A stretch of DNA of 64,000 bases. Origin: Welwitschia mirabilis (Eukaryota; Gnetophyta; Gnetopsida; Welwitschiales). Below the pieces are notes generated by a model. The model saw only the letters and a list, made by a program, of their open reading frames with translations. It searched no databases and was not told the origin of the DNA. The position numbers and the translations under genes are program-made. Below, in pieces: positions 23,969-34,492 of the stretch (positions are counted from its first letter, which is position 1; the number at the start of each line of letters is the position of its first letter). The DNA lies in NCBI GenBank assembly GCA_051453625.1, contig JBOZIK010000001.1, positions 923,004 to 987,003 on the forward strand, written 5' to 3'.

Positions 23969-25143
23969 TGAAGGATTTGCAAATCCTAGGGGGGTGACTA
24001 GGTTTTTAACAAATATTTTTGCTTAAAAATATAAACATAGATAATAATGATTTTAAGTANNNNNNNNNNNNNNNNNNNNNNNNNNNNNNNNNNNNNNNNN
24101 NNNNNNNNNNNNNNNNNNNNNNNNNNNNNNNNNNNNNNNNNNNNNNNNNNNNNNNNNNNTAAAAATATAAACACAGATAATAATGATTTTAAGTAAAAAA
24201 GAAAAGAACTAGATAAAGAAATTTAATGAGAGCTATAAAAAATAATATAATAGTAATAAAAAATAAAAAGTGTGCACCAAACAAGCAAATTATAGCAGTT
24301 TGAAAAACTTTCCTACTCCACTATCATTTATTAGCTTCAATCCTAAGATGATTCAAATCTTCATTACTTTTTCTCTAGGTTCTTAGGTCAACCTGTAACC
24401 TTTACAAATAGACTTTTCAAGGCTCAGTCTCAACCTTTACATAGCAAATCATTTGGTAATGGAAGTATGCCTAAGTGCATTAGTTCACCAAATCTAAAGT
24501 ACAATAATGATGGGTCACATTGCTTGAAGTAATAGTTTACAAGTACAAGCTCTCATAGTGTAAATGTATGTCTTTGACTAGTAAGATATCAATAGTACAA
24601 ATGTCCTTTTATTAAAAAATTGGTGGTGAAAAAGTTCTTATTCATTTCCTTTTATAGGAGGTAAGTTTAGTACATTATTAAATGAATCTAATATAATAAC
24701 AACTAAATATATGTGGAGTAGCTTCAAGAATACAATCTGAAAAGTTACACTTCCACTCCAACTAGTTGACCCCTCAAAAGATCTAGTCAACCTAATTGAT
24801 TATCGTCACTTAACTTGGTTGACCCATTTTTCCTTTGTTCAACCTAAGTAACTCATGTCACTTGATTCAGCTAATCCTACTTAATGTTTGATCAACATCC
24901 TTTACCTAGGTCTGATCAGCTTCTAATGAAATTTAGTTAACCATCTTTGTCCAAGACTACTTATCCTCTTGTGGGATCTAATTAAACCATCTTTAACTTT
25001 GATAATTTTTGGAAATGGAATCTTGAGAAAAACATCCATGCTTGTCTATCCTATAAGACTTCCTTAACCTATAACTTTTTTAACATATTTAATCTATAGA
25101 AGATATGTTAGTTTAATATCAATTTGATAACCTTAACTCAATA
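23969..25143 (-). repeat. LTR3 (outer 5' LTR), contains a false-looking gap
   Basis: Runs from TGAAGGAT to CTCAATA and is colinear with LTR1. It includes 100 Ns at 24060-24159 flanked by a 36-bp duplicate (24024-24059 and 24160-24195, one mismatch). Without the Ns and one duplicate it would be 1039 bp, against 1035 bp for LTR1. W-box-like TTGACC/T occurs at 24574, 24766 and 24819. Confidence 0.8.
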
Positions 25144-25148
25144 CATAG
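25144..25148. other. Target-site duplication CATAG, right copy
   Basis: Pairs with 14812-14816. Confidence 0.8.
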
Positions 25149-25227
25149 CACATTTAAGAACCTTTGGATGTATACATTATATGTTGAAACAAGAGAATAA
25201 GTTAAGATAGATTTTATACTAAGGGAA
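25149..25227 (+). pseudogene. Copia C integrase, resumed
   Basis: Reads AHLRTFGCIHYML on the plus strand, the box following integrase in copia pol (HLRVFGCxAYxH). It continues the frame left at 14811 once the insert and one CATAG are removed. It ends at 25227, where the LTR of chromovirus D begins. Confidence 0.75.
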
Positions 25228-25643
25228 TGTAATGTCCCAACTTACTATTTTTGGATTAATTTGTATAAAGAGCAACATTTTAAATAGTTTACCAAGGTTT
25301 ATAGAAATAACAAGGAATAATTTATAGAGAAAGAGGATTTATTATTAATAGTAGCAGATTACATTCCACATCATTAGCAAATAGACTTGGACTAGTGGTT
25401 ATAGGTATAGACATGGACTACGACCTTAGACCCCCTTCTGGGACCCTTGGGGATCAGCCAAGGTTGTCGTCGGTTGCATCCAACCAGTCTATCCACTCAT
25501 GCCTCATGCCATAGACTTATATTATATAATAAATGAACACATCTTTACATATTTGGATCATACCCATTCACATCTCTTATTAACCACACTTTATTAGTGT
25601 TTGACACACATCATTATACAATTAATAATTTTGGAACATTACA
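25228..25643 (-). repeat. 3' LTR of chromovirus D, 416 bp
   Basis: Bounded by TGTAATGT and ACATTACA, an 8-bp perfect inverted repeat. A diverged copy of identical length lies at 55638-56053. On the element side it is followed by TTCCCTCCCTCTT (25644-25656), the polypurine tract on the minus strand. Confidence 0.8.
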
Positions 25644-25899
25644 TTCCCTCCCTCTTAGGAATCGTGCTCATCCTCAAGTACAGTCTCTTCTCAATTTGTA
25701 TTACTTCTAAAACCATACTCCTAAATTATTTTTTGTAGGATCTACAAAACATAATGGAAAAGAGGAGATATTATTTAATTATAGATACATTAATAATATA
25801 ATACAAAAATGGTATATCAAGATTTATTGTTAAAAAAATATGAGGAAGATTTCCTGAGTGTACTCCTTATTTTTCCATATTTGCTGATTATAATGGGTT

Positions 25900-28800
25900 C
25901 ATTAAATAAGTACTTCATCGATACTTTTATTTCTTAATTGCCTAGATCTGGTACTTAGAACTTGTTTTAGTTAAACAGCAAAAGCTAAATTGGGCTTAAG
26001 CATGATATGTTACTAGTTCAAGTATAGTCTTAGTTTTTATCTTCATGATATGGTTTCATAGTGCTCACATGAAAAACTGGATGTACTTAGAACATTTAAG
26101 GAGGAATCTCTAGTTTGTATGCTAGATCCTCGATCTTTTTAATAATCTTGAAAGGACCATAGAATCATGATGCTAATTTTTTATATTTTCTAATTTTTAA
26201 GAATTTTTTTTGGCTTGATTCTTAAAAGTATTTGTTCACCTATCTGAAATATGCGGGTCTGATGCTTCTGATCATAATATTTCTTATGTCGATTTTGTGT
26301 TTCTTATAGCTATCTTTCTATTTTATTTATTACTTCTTCCATCATTTTTAATTCTGAAGGATGCTGCCTTTTTTGACCTTTATGAAGAATATAACCATGT
26401 AACAGGTGTAGAACAGTTTGTGTCATACATTGCTTTGAATGGCGAACAGTGTCTGGAAGTCTAGAATGTCTGGTTATAACAAAATTCTACCAGATATAGG
26501 TAGTTCTCCCATTGTTTGGAACTTCATGATAGATAACGCATTAAAGTGTCTTCTAATATACGATCTATTCTTTCTATTTGACCATCTATTTCTAAGTGGT
26601 AAGCCATATCAAAACTGAGCCTAGTACCCAAGCGATGGAATAATCTTTGTAAAAATTTAGATAATAACTTTGGATCTCAATCAGATACTATAACTTGAGG
26701 TGTATCATATAACCTAAAAACTTCCTTTACAAAATGGAGAGCTAGTTCTTTAGCTATATTAGTACTTTGAACTTCAATAAAATGAGCCATCTTGGTTAAT
26801 CTATCTACACAAATAAAAATTACATCATGCTGTTTACTAGTGATGGGTAAAACAATGATGAAATCCATAGATATCTCTTCCCATTTCCACAATGATATTC
26901 CCAATGACTAAAGGAGTCTAGTGGGTCTTCCTTGGTCAATTTTCATCTATTGGTATATAGGAGATTTGTGGACGTATCCTTTAAATATGACTTCATTCTG
27001 GGCTAAAAGTAGTACTTCCATAACTGGTGGTAGTTTCTAATAAATTCTAGATGTCCTACATAAGAAAATTTATGTAGTTCAGACATTATCTTCCTTCTCC
27101 ATAGACTTGTGAGATGTATATTTGTCTTCTCTTTAGAAGGAATCTATGTCGTGAGATCATGTATGTATCTACTTCTTTTTCTTCTTGAATCTATTGGTAT
27201 ATGTCCTTGAATTATGGGTATTCTTTTAAGGAAGTTTTAAAAAAGGTGGGTAAGTCAGATGTGACAGTGATATCTAACATACACCGCACCCTGCTTAAAG
27301 TGTCTACTACTTTATTCTCCTTTTTAAGGGTGTACTAAAACTTGAAATCATATTTTGCAAGTAACTTATCACATCTCCATTATCATATATTTAGAAGGAT
27401 TTATTTATAAAAGTACTCTAATCTTTTATGATATATTTTGAGGAGGAATTCACTTTCATAAGACAATGCCTTCAAACTTTCAAGGCATGCACTATGGCTA
27501 ATAGTTTCAAGTAATGCATAGGATAGTTCTTCTCATCTAGTTTAATTTCTATGATTCATATGCAATCACCTAGTTATCTTAGCTGAGAACGGATCTTATT
27601 CCTTGGGCAGAAGCATCTGTGGTGACTATAAATGATCTGTTTACATCTACAATCTTGAGGACTGATGTAGTTATGAATAGCAAATTCAATCTAAGAAATG
27701 ACTTCTTGCATTTACCATTAAATAAGAATGTTTTTATTTCTTTGATTAAATCTATTAATGGTCCTATAAGTTGAGAAAATCCTGAAACAAATTTCCAATA
27801 GAAGTCAGCCAATCCCAAAAAACTTTGTACTTGAGTGGTGTCTTTTAATTTTGGCCATTCCCTTGCGACTTGTACTTTGATTGGTTCTAATATAATTTCT
27901 TTACTAGAGATGATATGTTCCACATAATTGATTTCTATTTGGAAGAATTTGCATTTGATTAAGTTCATCTTGAATTTATGCTTGGATAGAACCTGTAGCA
28001 CTTTTATCAAATGTGTAATATGATCATCTTAGTTTTTAGAATATATTAGAATACTATCTAAAATAAAAACTACAAATTTATCCAAGTATGATAAAAAATA
28101 TCATTCATTAAATTCATAAAAATAGATGGGACATTTGTAAACTAAAAAGCATTACTGCAAATTTGTATTGTCCATATCTTGTTCTAAAAGCAATCTTGTA
28201 GATGTCTTTATCCTTGATACAGATTTGGTGATAGCCAAATTTTAAATCAATCTTAATGATCATGGTAATGGGTATCTATTCTTAATGGTCACTTTGTTAA
28301 GTTATCTGTAGTCAAGGTAGAGCTGTAAAGTATCATCATTCTTTTTAACAAATAATACTAGTGCCCTACATGATAACATGCTAGGATGAATCTTTTCTTC
28401 GAATAACAACTGTTTGATCTGTAACTTCAATTCTCTTAAGTCTCTCACTGAGAAATAGTAAGATGCTCTAGCTATTGACAATAATCTAAGAATTAAATCA
28501 ATTGCATGCTGTACTTTTCTCTTAGGTGGTAGCATTTTTGAGTCTTCAAATACATTTAAAAATTATTTCAGTTCTTTTAGTATAGATAAATCTTCTTTAT
28601 GATCTTTTGCTTGTACTAGGGTAATGAACACCTATTTCTTTTTGACAGGTTTAGCAATTCATTTGGGTGAGATTAAAAAGATCTCCTTACTCTTTTCCTT
28701 CCCTTTAAAAACTTGTTCTCCAAATCAATGGGATAGTGCACTGCAATGTTCAATGGTGGAAGTTAATTCAAACATTATATCTAACTAAGAAAGAAATTTA

Positions 28801-28990
28801 TAGAATGGCATGGTATTCTCTAATTTGAAAAATATAAAACTTATTCCTAATCTATAAGTCATGAATGATAAAAATATGAGAGAAATAGTCCCATCTTATG
28901 GAAGAATGTTACCCCCTACAACTCCTATGATGGACTCTTATTCTTTAAAAGGGGTAATATTTAATTTGTAAAATTAAGATGGTGAAATAG
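25900..28990 (-). pseudogene. Chromovirus D protease-RT-RNase H-integrase
   Basis: Minus strand. The RT start at 28535-28300 reads LRELKLQIKQLLFEEKIHPS and ALVLFVKKNDDTLQLYLDYR, matching ELKxQLxELLxKGFIRPS and PVLFVKKKDGxxRxCxDYR. The catalytic YLDD box region near 28040-28080 is degraded. The RT/RNase H connection at 28010-27580 contains HIISSKEI, QVQSFLGLADFYWKF and FIVTTDASAQGI, the last being the RNase H start with its Asp. Integrase at 26904-26677 reads WEEISMDFI, DRLTKMAHFI and VFRLYDTPQVIVSD, the core with both aspartates. A chromodomain-like relic (IDEVLI then W) lies near 25900-25960. Stops separate these blocks, so no polyprotein is made. Confidence 0.8.
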
Positions 28991-29129
28991 AATTATGTGA
29001 TGCACCATTATTGACTAATAATGAAACAAAAAAAGATGAAATGTAACCATAGAACTCTAAGATGAAGTATTGGTTATGAATCATACCTATTTGAATGGCA
29101 ACATAGGATCATTTGGATGGTATGGGTTG

Positions 29130-29220
29130 ATTCTAAAGATTTTAAAGCTAATTTTGCTAAGAAACATTTGATGATTATGATTTGGAAGGATAGTTCCTAG
29201 CTATGTGGCATCTTTTATGG
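29130..29220 (-). pseudogene. Chromovirus D zinc-knuckle relic
   Basis: The minus-strand text corresponds to the better preserved copy in element E (KCHKRGYIARN at ~59590-59640). It is cut by the gap at 29221. Confidence 0.45.
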
Positions 29221-29320
29221 NNNNNNNNNNNNNNNNNNNNNNNNNNNNNNNNNNNNNNNNNNNNNNNNNNNNNNNNNNNNNNNNNNNNNNNNNNNNNNNN
29301 NNNNNNNNNNNNNNNNNNNN
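29221..29320. other. Assembly gap, 100 N
   Basis: Chromovirus D (minus) lies on the left and copia F (plus) on the right, with no shared flanks. The D gag and 5' LTR could be in the gap. Confidence 0.8.
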
Positions 29321-30880
29321 CTCAATCACATTAGATGTTACTACCTCTCTTACTGAAAAGTGGTATGATTACAAGATAAACTCTAGAACATCATTGTGTG
29401 TTTGACTACAAATGTTATGTCCATATCCCTTATGAACATCATGATAAACTTAATGCACATGCTTACATTAGCATGTTTATTAGTTATTCATCAGGCCAAA
29501 AGGTAGATCATATGTACCTTTCTAAGCATGGAATAATCATAATCTCTTGTGATGGCATCTTCTTAGAAAACTCACAAGATAATTCTTAGTTAGATTCCTC
29601 TAAGATTTGTAATTTCTCCCACCTAGTAATGATTCTGTATGCTTAATATCCCATAGTTGTAGGGGAAGATGTATCCACTAATGCTTGAATTCTTTCCAGT
29701 TAAATTGGAATGTTCACATTACAACATATAGGAATTCAGAAATTTTGTGTACCTAACACTTATGCACATGATTCTAGTAGTAGTTCATTAGATAGTCTGA
29801 TTGTGAATGCTAATAATGCCTAGAGGAAAAGACAAAGCACTTCATTAGAATCTACTCTACAAGATGTTAATGATGATGAGAAGGATAAAACCGATACTAG
29901 GCAAATCTCACATACAGCTGTTGAGGATGATGATGAGCTTTATTTAACTTTTGATGATGAGCCAGCCTGATTTAACGATGCTATTTAACATGATCATTGG
30001 ATAAAAGCCATGTTGGAAATGGTACTTGATAGTTGGTTGACCTTTCATTAGGATGCATTGTGTTATCTAATAAATAGGTTTTTCTTAACAAGTATAATGC
30101 GGAAATACTCTTGAATGACACAAAGCTCAACTTGTTGCTATAGGCCTATGATAAAATAAAGGACTTGATTATAATGAAGTCTTTACACTAACAACAAAAA
30201 GGACTACTATTAGAACAATGATTATTTTAGTAGCATAGAAAGGATGGAAGACACTTCAATTAGATCTAAAGATTGTCTTCCATCATGAAGACCTAAAAGA
30301 AGAGTTCCACATGATAATGGAAAAAGGGTTTGAAGTGAAAGGCAGGAATAGAAGATGAATAGACTAATAAAGTCTCTATATGGGCTAAAAAGCACTAAGA
30401 GCATGGTATACTAAGATTCCAAATTATTTCAACACCATTAAATTTAGATTATGCAAATATTAATATATTGATGTCACATTATTCGTTAAAATCGATTAAA
30501 GAAAATCTACATTTATAATTGTGTATGTAGGTGACATGATAATTATTAGAAGCAATGAAGTTGATGTTAAAGGAACAAGATTTGATCTAAGTGAGGCAAT
30601 CAAAATTTTTAATCTCTGATTGAGAAGATTCTATCTTGACATAGAATTCATTTAGAAGAAGGATGAAATCTTCTTGATTCAAAAGAAGTACATCAAAGAC
30701 TTGCTTCAAAATTTTGGATTAGAAAATGCCGAAGACATTATAATGCCTTTGGAAAGAAATTCTATATTTACTAATGAAGACTCGAAAGCTATAGATGAGA
30801 TTGAATATAAAAGACTTCTCCATATGGGACTCATAGTGACTACCTACTATTTCTACAATAAGGAAGATAGTTTCTAACAT
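29321..30880 (+). pseudogene. Ty1/copia element F: integrase end and RT
   Basis: Plus strand. 29398-29589 reads DYKCYVHIPYEHHDKLNAHA and ISYSSGQK, then IIIISCDGIF, matching the post-integrase FGCxAYVHIPKExRxKLDxK, GYSxxxKGYR and VIISRDVIFDE boxes. An acidic linker follows (29850-29960), then WIKAML (RT start, WxxAM) at ~30000. At ~30520-30545 it reads VYVGDMIII, the catalytic YVDDM with the first Asp changed to Gly, followed at 30670-30720 by QKKYIKDLLQNFG. It also carries the FGC-type box present in copia C, so it is a separate copy and not C's continuation. Frameshifts and stops make it inactive. Confidence 0.7.
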
Positions 30881-31379
30881 TATTTAAAATGTTTGAACAT
30901 GGGTTCTTACACCCTTTTAAGGATTTAATTTAACTTGTAAGCATATTCTTCTTAAAGATATACCACATGTTCTAAGGTCTTATTTATTTTGTTGTGAGTA
31001 TTTCAAACTTCACATCCTTCACATGATTTAGAAAGAACAACACAATCATATTTTTCATAGAATTGATGACTTTACTTTTCTAGAATTATGATTTAAGGCT
31101 TTAATTTTGTAAAATATTACTTCTTAAATCCACAATCAGGTGTCAAAATTTAGTTAGACATTTATTATCTCCTCTAGTTATTAGAGCATTGGTCAGATGA
31201 TGCTTCATCAGAATTTGATTGTTCCATAACATATCTTTTCATTTAAATTTTCATGTCTGCCCCTACAAGCTTATAGTTAGTAGATAAAGCAAAGACTATA
31301 AGAGTGATTTTATACCGTTGAAGAACCATGTAACGAAGGATGCTTAAAGCTCTTTATTACTTTCAAAGATTTTATATTT
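30881..31379. other. AT-rich DNA, no gene seen
   Basis: No RNase H or LTR for copia F was recognised here. Confidence 0.45.
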
Positions 31380-31460
31380 NNNNNNNNNNTGCCCCTGCTC
31401 CACACACCCCCTACCTCCCCCTCCTTGCTTCCTTTACCCCCACCCTTTTTTGCCTCCAAA
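31380..31460. other. 10-N gap followed by C-rich tract
   Basis: Ten Ns (31380-31389) are followed by ~70 bases dominated by C runs (CCCC, CCCCC several times), sharply unlike the AT-rich surroundings. The minus strand has at least four G runs of three or more, a G-quadruplex-like arrangement with some long loops. Confidence 0.6.
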
Positions 31461-32480
31461 GTTACGTTGTCTTTATAGTCTTAACATAGGCTTCTTAAGC
31501 TTACACTTATTATGTATTTCGGATTTTTTAACAGTTAATGTCAAACTAATATTGGATGTCCAACATAACTCTTATAAATCATAATTTTTATTATTTTGTC
31601 AATGCTCTCTTTTTTTTTCTTTCTTTCTTTTTTTTTTTTAAAGGAGTGTGGAGTGAGAAGAGTGTGAGTAGAGAACACCTACCAACACTTTAGGTTTAAA
31701 CTTAGGAACTTGAGGTTCACAGGCTCAAGGATATCCCAACCTCAATTTGAGCTATGTATAAAGGACATACTAGTCTAATATTACATATCATATCACAAAT
31801 AATATTTTAGTTTTATTAATTGTGTTTATCTTTTTTTAATTTTGTAATTCCTAAGAAAATAAAAGTTACTCTAGAAGTGTCATTCATGTGACCAATACTA
31901 TGAAATTTTTTTTTTTGATTGCAAAGTAGACACAAAATTTTATTAGAGATGAAAATAAATTTATGTAAAGTAAATAATGCAAAAAAAATGTTTAGCTTAA
32001 ATAAAACAAATTTAAAAAATCATAGAATTTTTTATTACAATTTATTCCTTAATGAATAGTTTAATTAGATGATCTCACATCTCTTAATGAATGATTAGCC
32101 CTCCAAATTCAAGCAATACATCTTCATTCATAATCAAAGTGTAACAAAACTTTCTAGGATTTGTTAAATTCATTTTTATTTATATTTTTTTCATATTATT
32201 AATCAAGAGAGTAAGACCTTCAAACTAACATTTTTTAATTCATAAAATGCCACATTTATTTTTTAATAAATTATCCATTAAAACATAATAAATAATAAAA
32301 TATAAAATTATTTTAATTTTAGATATTATATATACTTTATATCCCATATTAAAATTTTCATAACCATTTGCATTTAAGAAGTTTAAAGCAGTGACAAATT
32401 TAAATTTTAATAATTAATTAAATTTATTCAGATACTCATGAGCCTTGCAACCATATATATATGCATGTATGTATGCAGCA
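31461..32480. other. AT-rich spacer, pyrimidine tract near 31607-31640
   Basis: No gene seen. A T/C-only tract runs at about 31607-31640. Text near 31700 (GGTTTAAACTTAGGAACTTGAGGTT) could be a decayed interspersed repeat. This is the 3' flank of the AAA-ATPase gene. Confidence 0.4.
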
Positions 32481-32599
32481 GCAGACCAACTTTGATTGGC
32501 TTACCTAACTTTGATCCCCTGAGACCACCTTAGGCACTCCGACATCACAACGCTGACGAAACTAAAACTTACGTAGGTAGCAAACACGAATTATTTCAA

Positions 32600-32605
32600 T
32601 TTATT
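32600..32605 (-). terminator. Polyadenylation signal AATAAA
   Basis: TTTATT on the plus strand reads AATAAA on the minus strand, about 37-42 nt past the stop codon of the AAA-ATPase. Plant polyadenylation signals are loose, so this is suggestive only. Confidence 0.45.
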
Positions 32606-32641
32606 AATAAAAACCGTCGGCTGCGGTCAAGAGCCATTTTC

Positions 32642-34072
32642 CTACTGCTCAAGACATTCCTCCTCCGCTTGCTCGCTCTTCTTGTCTCTGCGTTCACGGA
32701 GATCCGCAAGTAGACGACTAAGAGCAAACGTGGCGTCATCGCACCCCCTCATGAGATACTCTGCGACATCAGCAGGAGTGATTTCCGCCTGTGTAATAAC
32801 CTCCTCTATCTCATCAAACAGACTGTGATGTTCAATATCCAAGTAATTTTTGGCAAGAACCTTAAAAGCGCCGAAGCCACAGTAAGACAGATGAATATGC
32901 TTATCCATCCGACCAGGCCGCAGAAGAGCCGGATCCAGACGCTCCTTGTGATTGGTCGTAAACACGAAGATTCTCTCGCTCCCGCAACAGGACCACAGTC
33001 CATCTGTAAAATTCAGAACTCCCGACAACGTCACCTTGCTATCGTCTTTCTTCTTCTTTTCGTCTTCTTTCTTCTGTGTTTCCAGTAGGTCGCCACTTGC
33101 GACTGTTTTCGCATCTTCTTCCTTCTTTTCTTTCCCATGCTTCTTGCGGTTAGACAGATCAAGAGAGCAATCAATATCTTCGATAACAATAATCGACTTA
33201 TTAGTAGTGTTGATAAGCAGTTTTCTGAGATCAGTGTTGCTCTGGACTTCGGTCAGCTCGAGATCATAGATATCATAATCAAGATAATTCGCCATGGCAG
33301 CAATCATACTGGACTTTCCAGTACCAGGGGGACCGAAGAGAAGGTATCCTCGCTTCCAAGCCCTCCCCACCTTCTTGTAAAAGTTTTCTCCGTCCTTGAA
33401 CTTGTCGAGATCTCGAAGAATGTCTTCCTTGAGCTCTGGTTCGAGAGCCAAAGTTTCAAATGTGGAGGGATGTTCGAATGGAACTGCAGCCCAGGGCTTC
33501 GAAGAATGGTCGTGACGTGGGGAATCTGACCTGCTGCCTGTGTTAGTAAAGATCTTCCTTTGTCGACGCTTCATTTCTGCAACTTTAGCTTCCAACAGGA
33601 TGTAAGGAAGGTACTTGTCGACAACGAGGGTCTTGTGTTGGCGATGGAAGGTAAGTTCGAGGTGGCGTCGATCGTCGGGACAGCGCCAGAAGACCATGGC
33701 GTTCTTGAGGGGTCTGCTGCGCAGAATCCACCAGAACTTTGCGTTGTTGAATTCGTCGGTAACACGCTCGTTGCTGTCTGCAGAAAAGGAGAAATCCTTG
33801 GAGCTTGGGGGTTTCTTCAGAACGAGCCGCTTCGCGAGAGAAGAAGCTTTCTCGCTGAGATAGTGCTGGATTGCGTCGTACAGTTCGCTGTTGCGGAAAC
33901 CGTCACTCTCCTCGATTTTCATGGTGATATAGGGCATGAGAAAGCCGAGAACGTTGAGATATTTTTCATGGCATAAGTCGTAAAAGCTAGGCGGGATCAA
34001 TTCCCTGGCGAGGGACCTCAAGAACATAAGAGTCATCATGATGGAACCGAAGTTAGACCAGAGAGTTGCCAT
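32642..34072 (-). CDS. AAA-ATPase, BCS1/AATP1 (HSR4-like) class, intronless
   Basis: A single 476-residue frame from ATG to TAG, in the usual ~450-530 range of the family. A hydrophobic N-terminal segment (residues ~8-20) is a probable membrane anchor. Residues ~27-122 form the AAA-associated domain, ending in the typical VTDEFNNAKFWW. The AAA core runs ~200-400: Walker A GPPGTGKS at 247-254 (DNA 33311-33334), Walker B IIVIEDID at 294-301, a charged Lys/Glu insert at ~309-345, LSGVLNFTDGLWSCCGSERI at 349-368, sensor-1 TTN at 372-374 and arginine-finger region LRPGRMD at 384-390. All catalytic residues are present. Family members (AATP1, OM66, HSR4, ASD) are membrane-anchored ATPases of mitochondria or the endoplasmic reticulum linked to stress, salicylate and development; which one this is cannot be decided here. 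Good codon structure and high GC with CpG set it apart from all neighbours, arguing that it is expressed and unmethylated. Confidence 0.95.
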   Translation of the reverse strand: MATLWSNFGSIMMTLMFLRSLARELIPPSFYDLCHEKYLNVLGFLMPYITMKIEESDGFRNSELYDAIQHYLSEKASSLAKRLVLKKPPSSKDFSFSADSNERVTDEFNNAKFWWILRSRPLKNAMVFWRCPDDRRHLELTFHRQHKTLVVDKYLPYILLEAKVAEMKRRQRKIFTNTGSRSDSPRHDHSSKPWAAVPFEHPSTFETLALEPELKEDILRDLDKFKDGENFYKKVGRAWKRGYLLFGPPGTGKSSMIAAMANYLDYDIYDLELTEVQSNTDLRKLLINTTNKSIIVIEDIDCSLDLSNRKKHGKEKKEEDAKTVASGDLLETQKKEDEKKKKDDSKVTLSGVLNFTDGLWSCCGSERIFVFTTNHKERLDPALLRPGRMDKHIHLSYCGFGAFKVLAKNYLDIEHHSLFDEIEEVITQAEITPADVAEYLMRGCDDATFALSRLLADLRERRDKKSEQAEEECLEQ

Positions 34073-34204
34073 TCTCTTTGTTTTCGGGAGCGTATCAGAG
34101 ACGGGACTCGGGAGGCGCTTTGGGATCCGGGGCGGAGGGATGCAGCCGTTTTATGAAGAGAAGGGCAGGGGCGTTCAGGGAAATTGCAGAGATTCAAGTC
34201 GTTC

Positions 34205-34210
34205 TTGACC
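34205..34210 (+). promoter_or_regulatory. W-box TTGACC in AAA-ATPase 5' region
   Basis: TTGACC, the WRKY-factor core, lies ~135 bp upstream of the start codon (orientation opposite to the gene, which W-boxes tolerate). Genes of this ATPase class are often pathogen- or salicylate-induced, which fits, but a single hexamer is weak evidence. Confidence 0.3.
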
Positions 34211-34325
34211 AGTGGACTTAGTAAATATCGCGGAATGTGCAAAAGGCATGAATTTCACTGGTTCGACTATTGGGCGGTTTGTATTTGTCGGGATCGGAAG
34301 AGTCTGTATTCGCTAGTTATTAGGG

Positions 34326-34331
34326 CACGTG
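34326..34331. promoter_or_regulatory. G-box CACGTG
   Basis: The palindromic CACGTG within GCACGTGC is the bZIP/bHLH site of many light- and abscisic-acid-responsive plant promoters. It is ~255 bp upstream of the AAA-ATPase ATG. Confidence 0.4.
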
Positions 34332-34492
34332 CATGCGGAACCAACGATAGCTCTCGGGCCAAATAAGATGACAAGAAAATGCAAAGAAAGAGAGGATGCT
34401 GTCGGGTCTCATCCTGTGACGCTTCGATGCTCGAGTTAATAATCAGACACTTACGTTTTCACTGTGGTCCGTCAACCTGCTGGCCTCATGCA

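Larger units (their letters stand above)
14817..25143 (-). mobile_element. SIRE-like Ty1/copia composite with three LTRs
   Basis: The insert reads on the minus strand: LTR3 (23969-25143), primer site and partial gag (23316-23968), a gap, LTR2 (22422-23215, cut by the gap), primer site, gag-pol and an extra env-like region (15865-22404), then LTR1 (14817-15851). A 5-bp CATAG duplication lies only at the outer edges, so the whole array behaves as one insertion in the integrase of copia C. LTRs of ~1.03 kb and a long region between RNase H and the 3' LTR fit the SIRE (Maximus) lineage. A three-LTR array would arise by unequal recombination between related copies or by self-insertion; the gap at 23216-23315 prevents a choice. 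Confidence 0.75.
25228..29220 (-). mobile_element. Ty3/gypsy chromovirus D, 5' end lost
   Basis: The 3' LTR (25228-25643) is followed on the minus strand by chromodomain-like, integrase, RNase H, RT and protease segments and a zinc-knuckle relic, ending at a gap. The order gag-PR-RT-RH-INT-chromodomain with a 416-bp LTR fits a chromovirus, perhaps of the Reina type. Gag and the 5' LTR are missing. It inserted into copia C. Confidence 0.75.

Noticed and set aside
25149-29600. Copia F as the continuation of copia C after chromovirus D
   Set aside because: Both carry the same FGC-type post-integrase box, so they overlap in content and must be different copies.
32825-33976. Plus-strand open frames over the AAA-ATPase (32825-33088, 32952-33269, 33137-33529, 33560-33976)
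   Set aside because: They are antisense to a conserved, complete gene and have no recognisable product; GC-rich coding DNA often leaves such frames.
34036-34366. Small frames in the AAA-ATPase leader (34036-34242 minus, 34184-34366 plus)
   Set aside because: They lie in the GC-rich 5' region, with no domain and no supporting context; probably chance. The minus one could act as an upstream ORF, but nothing shows it.
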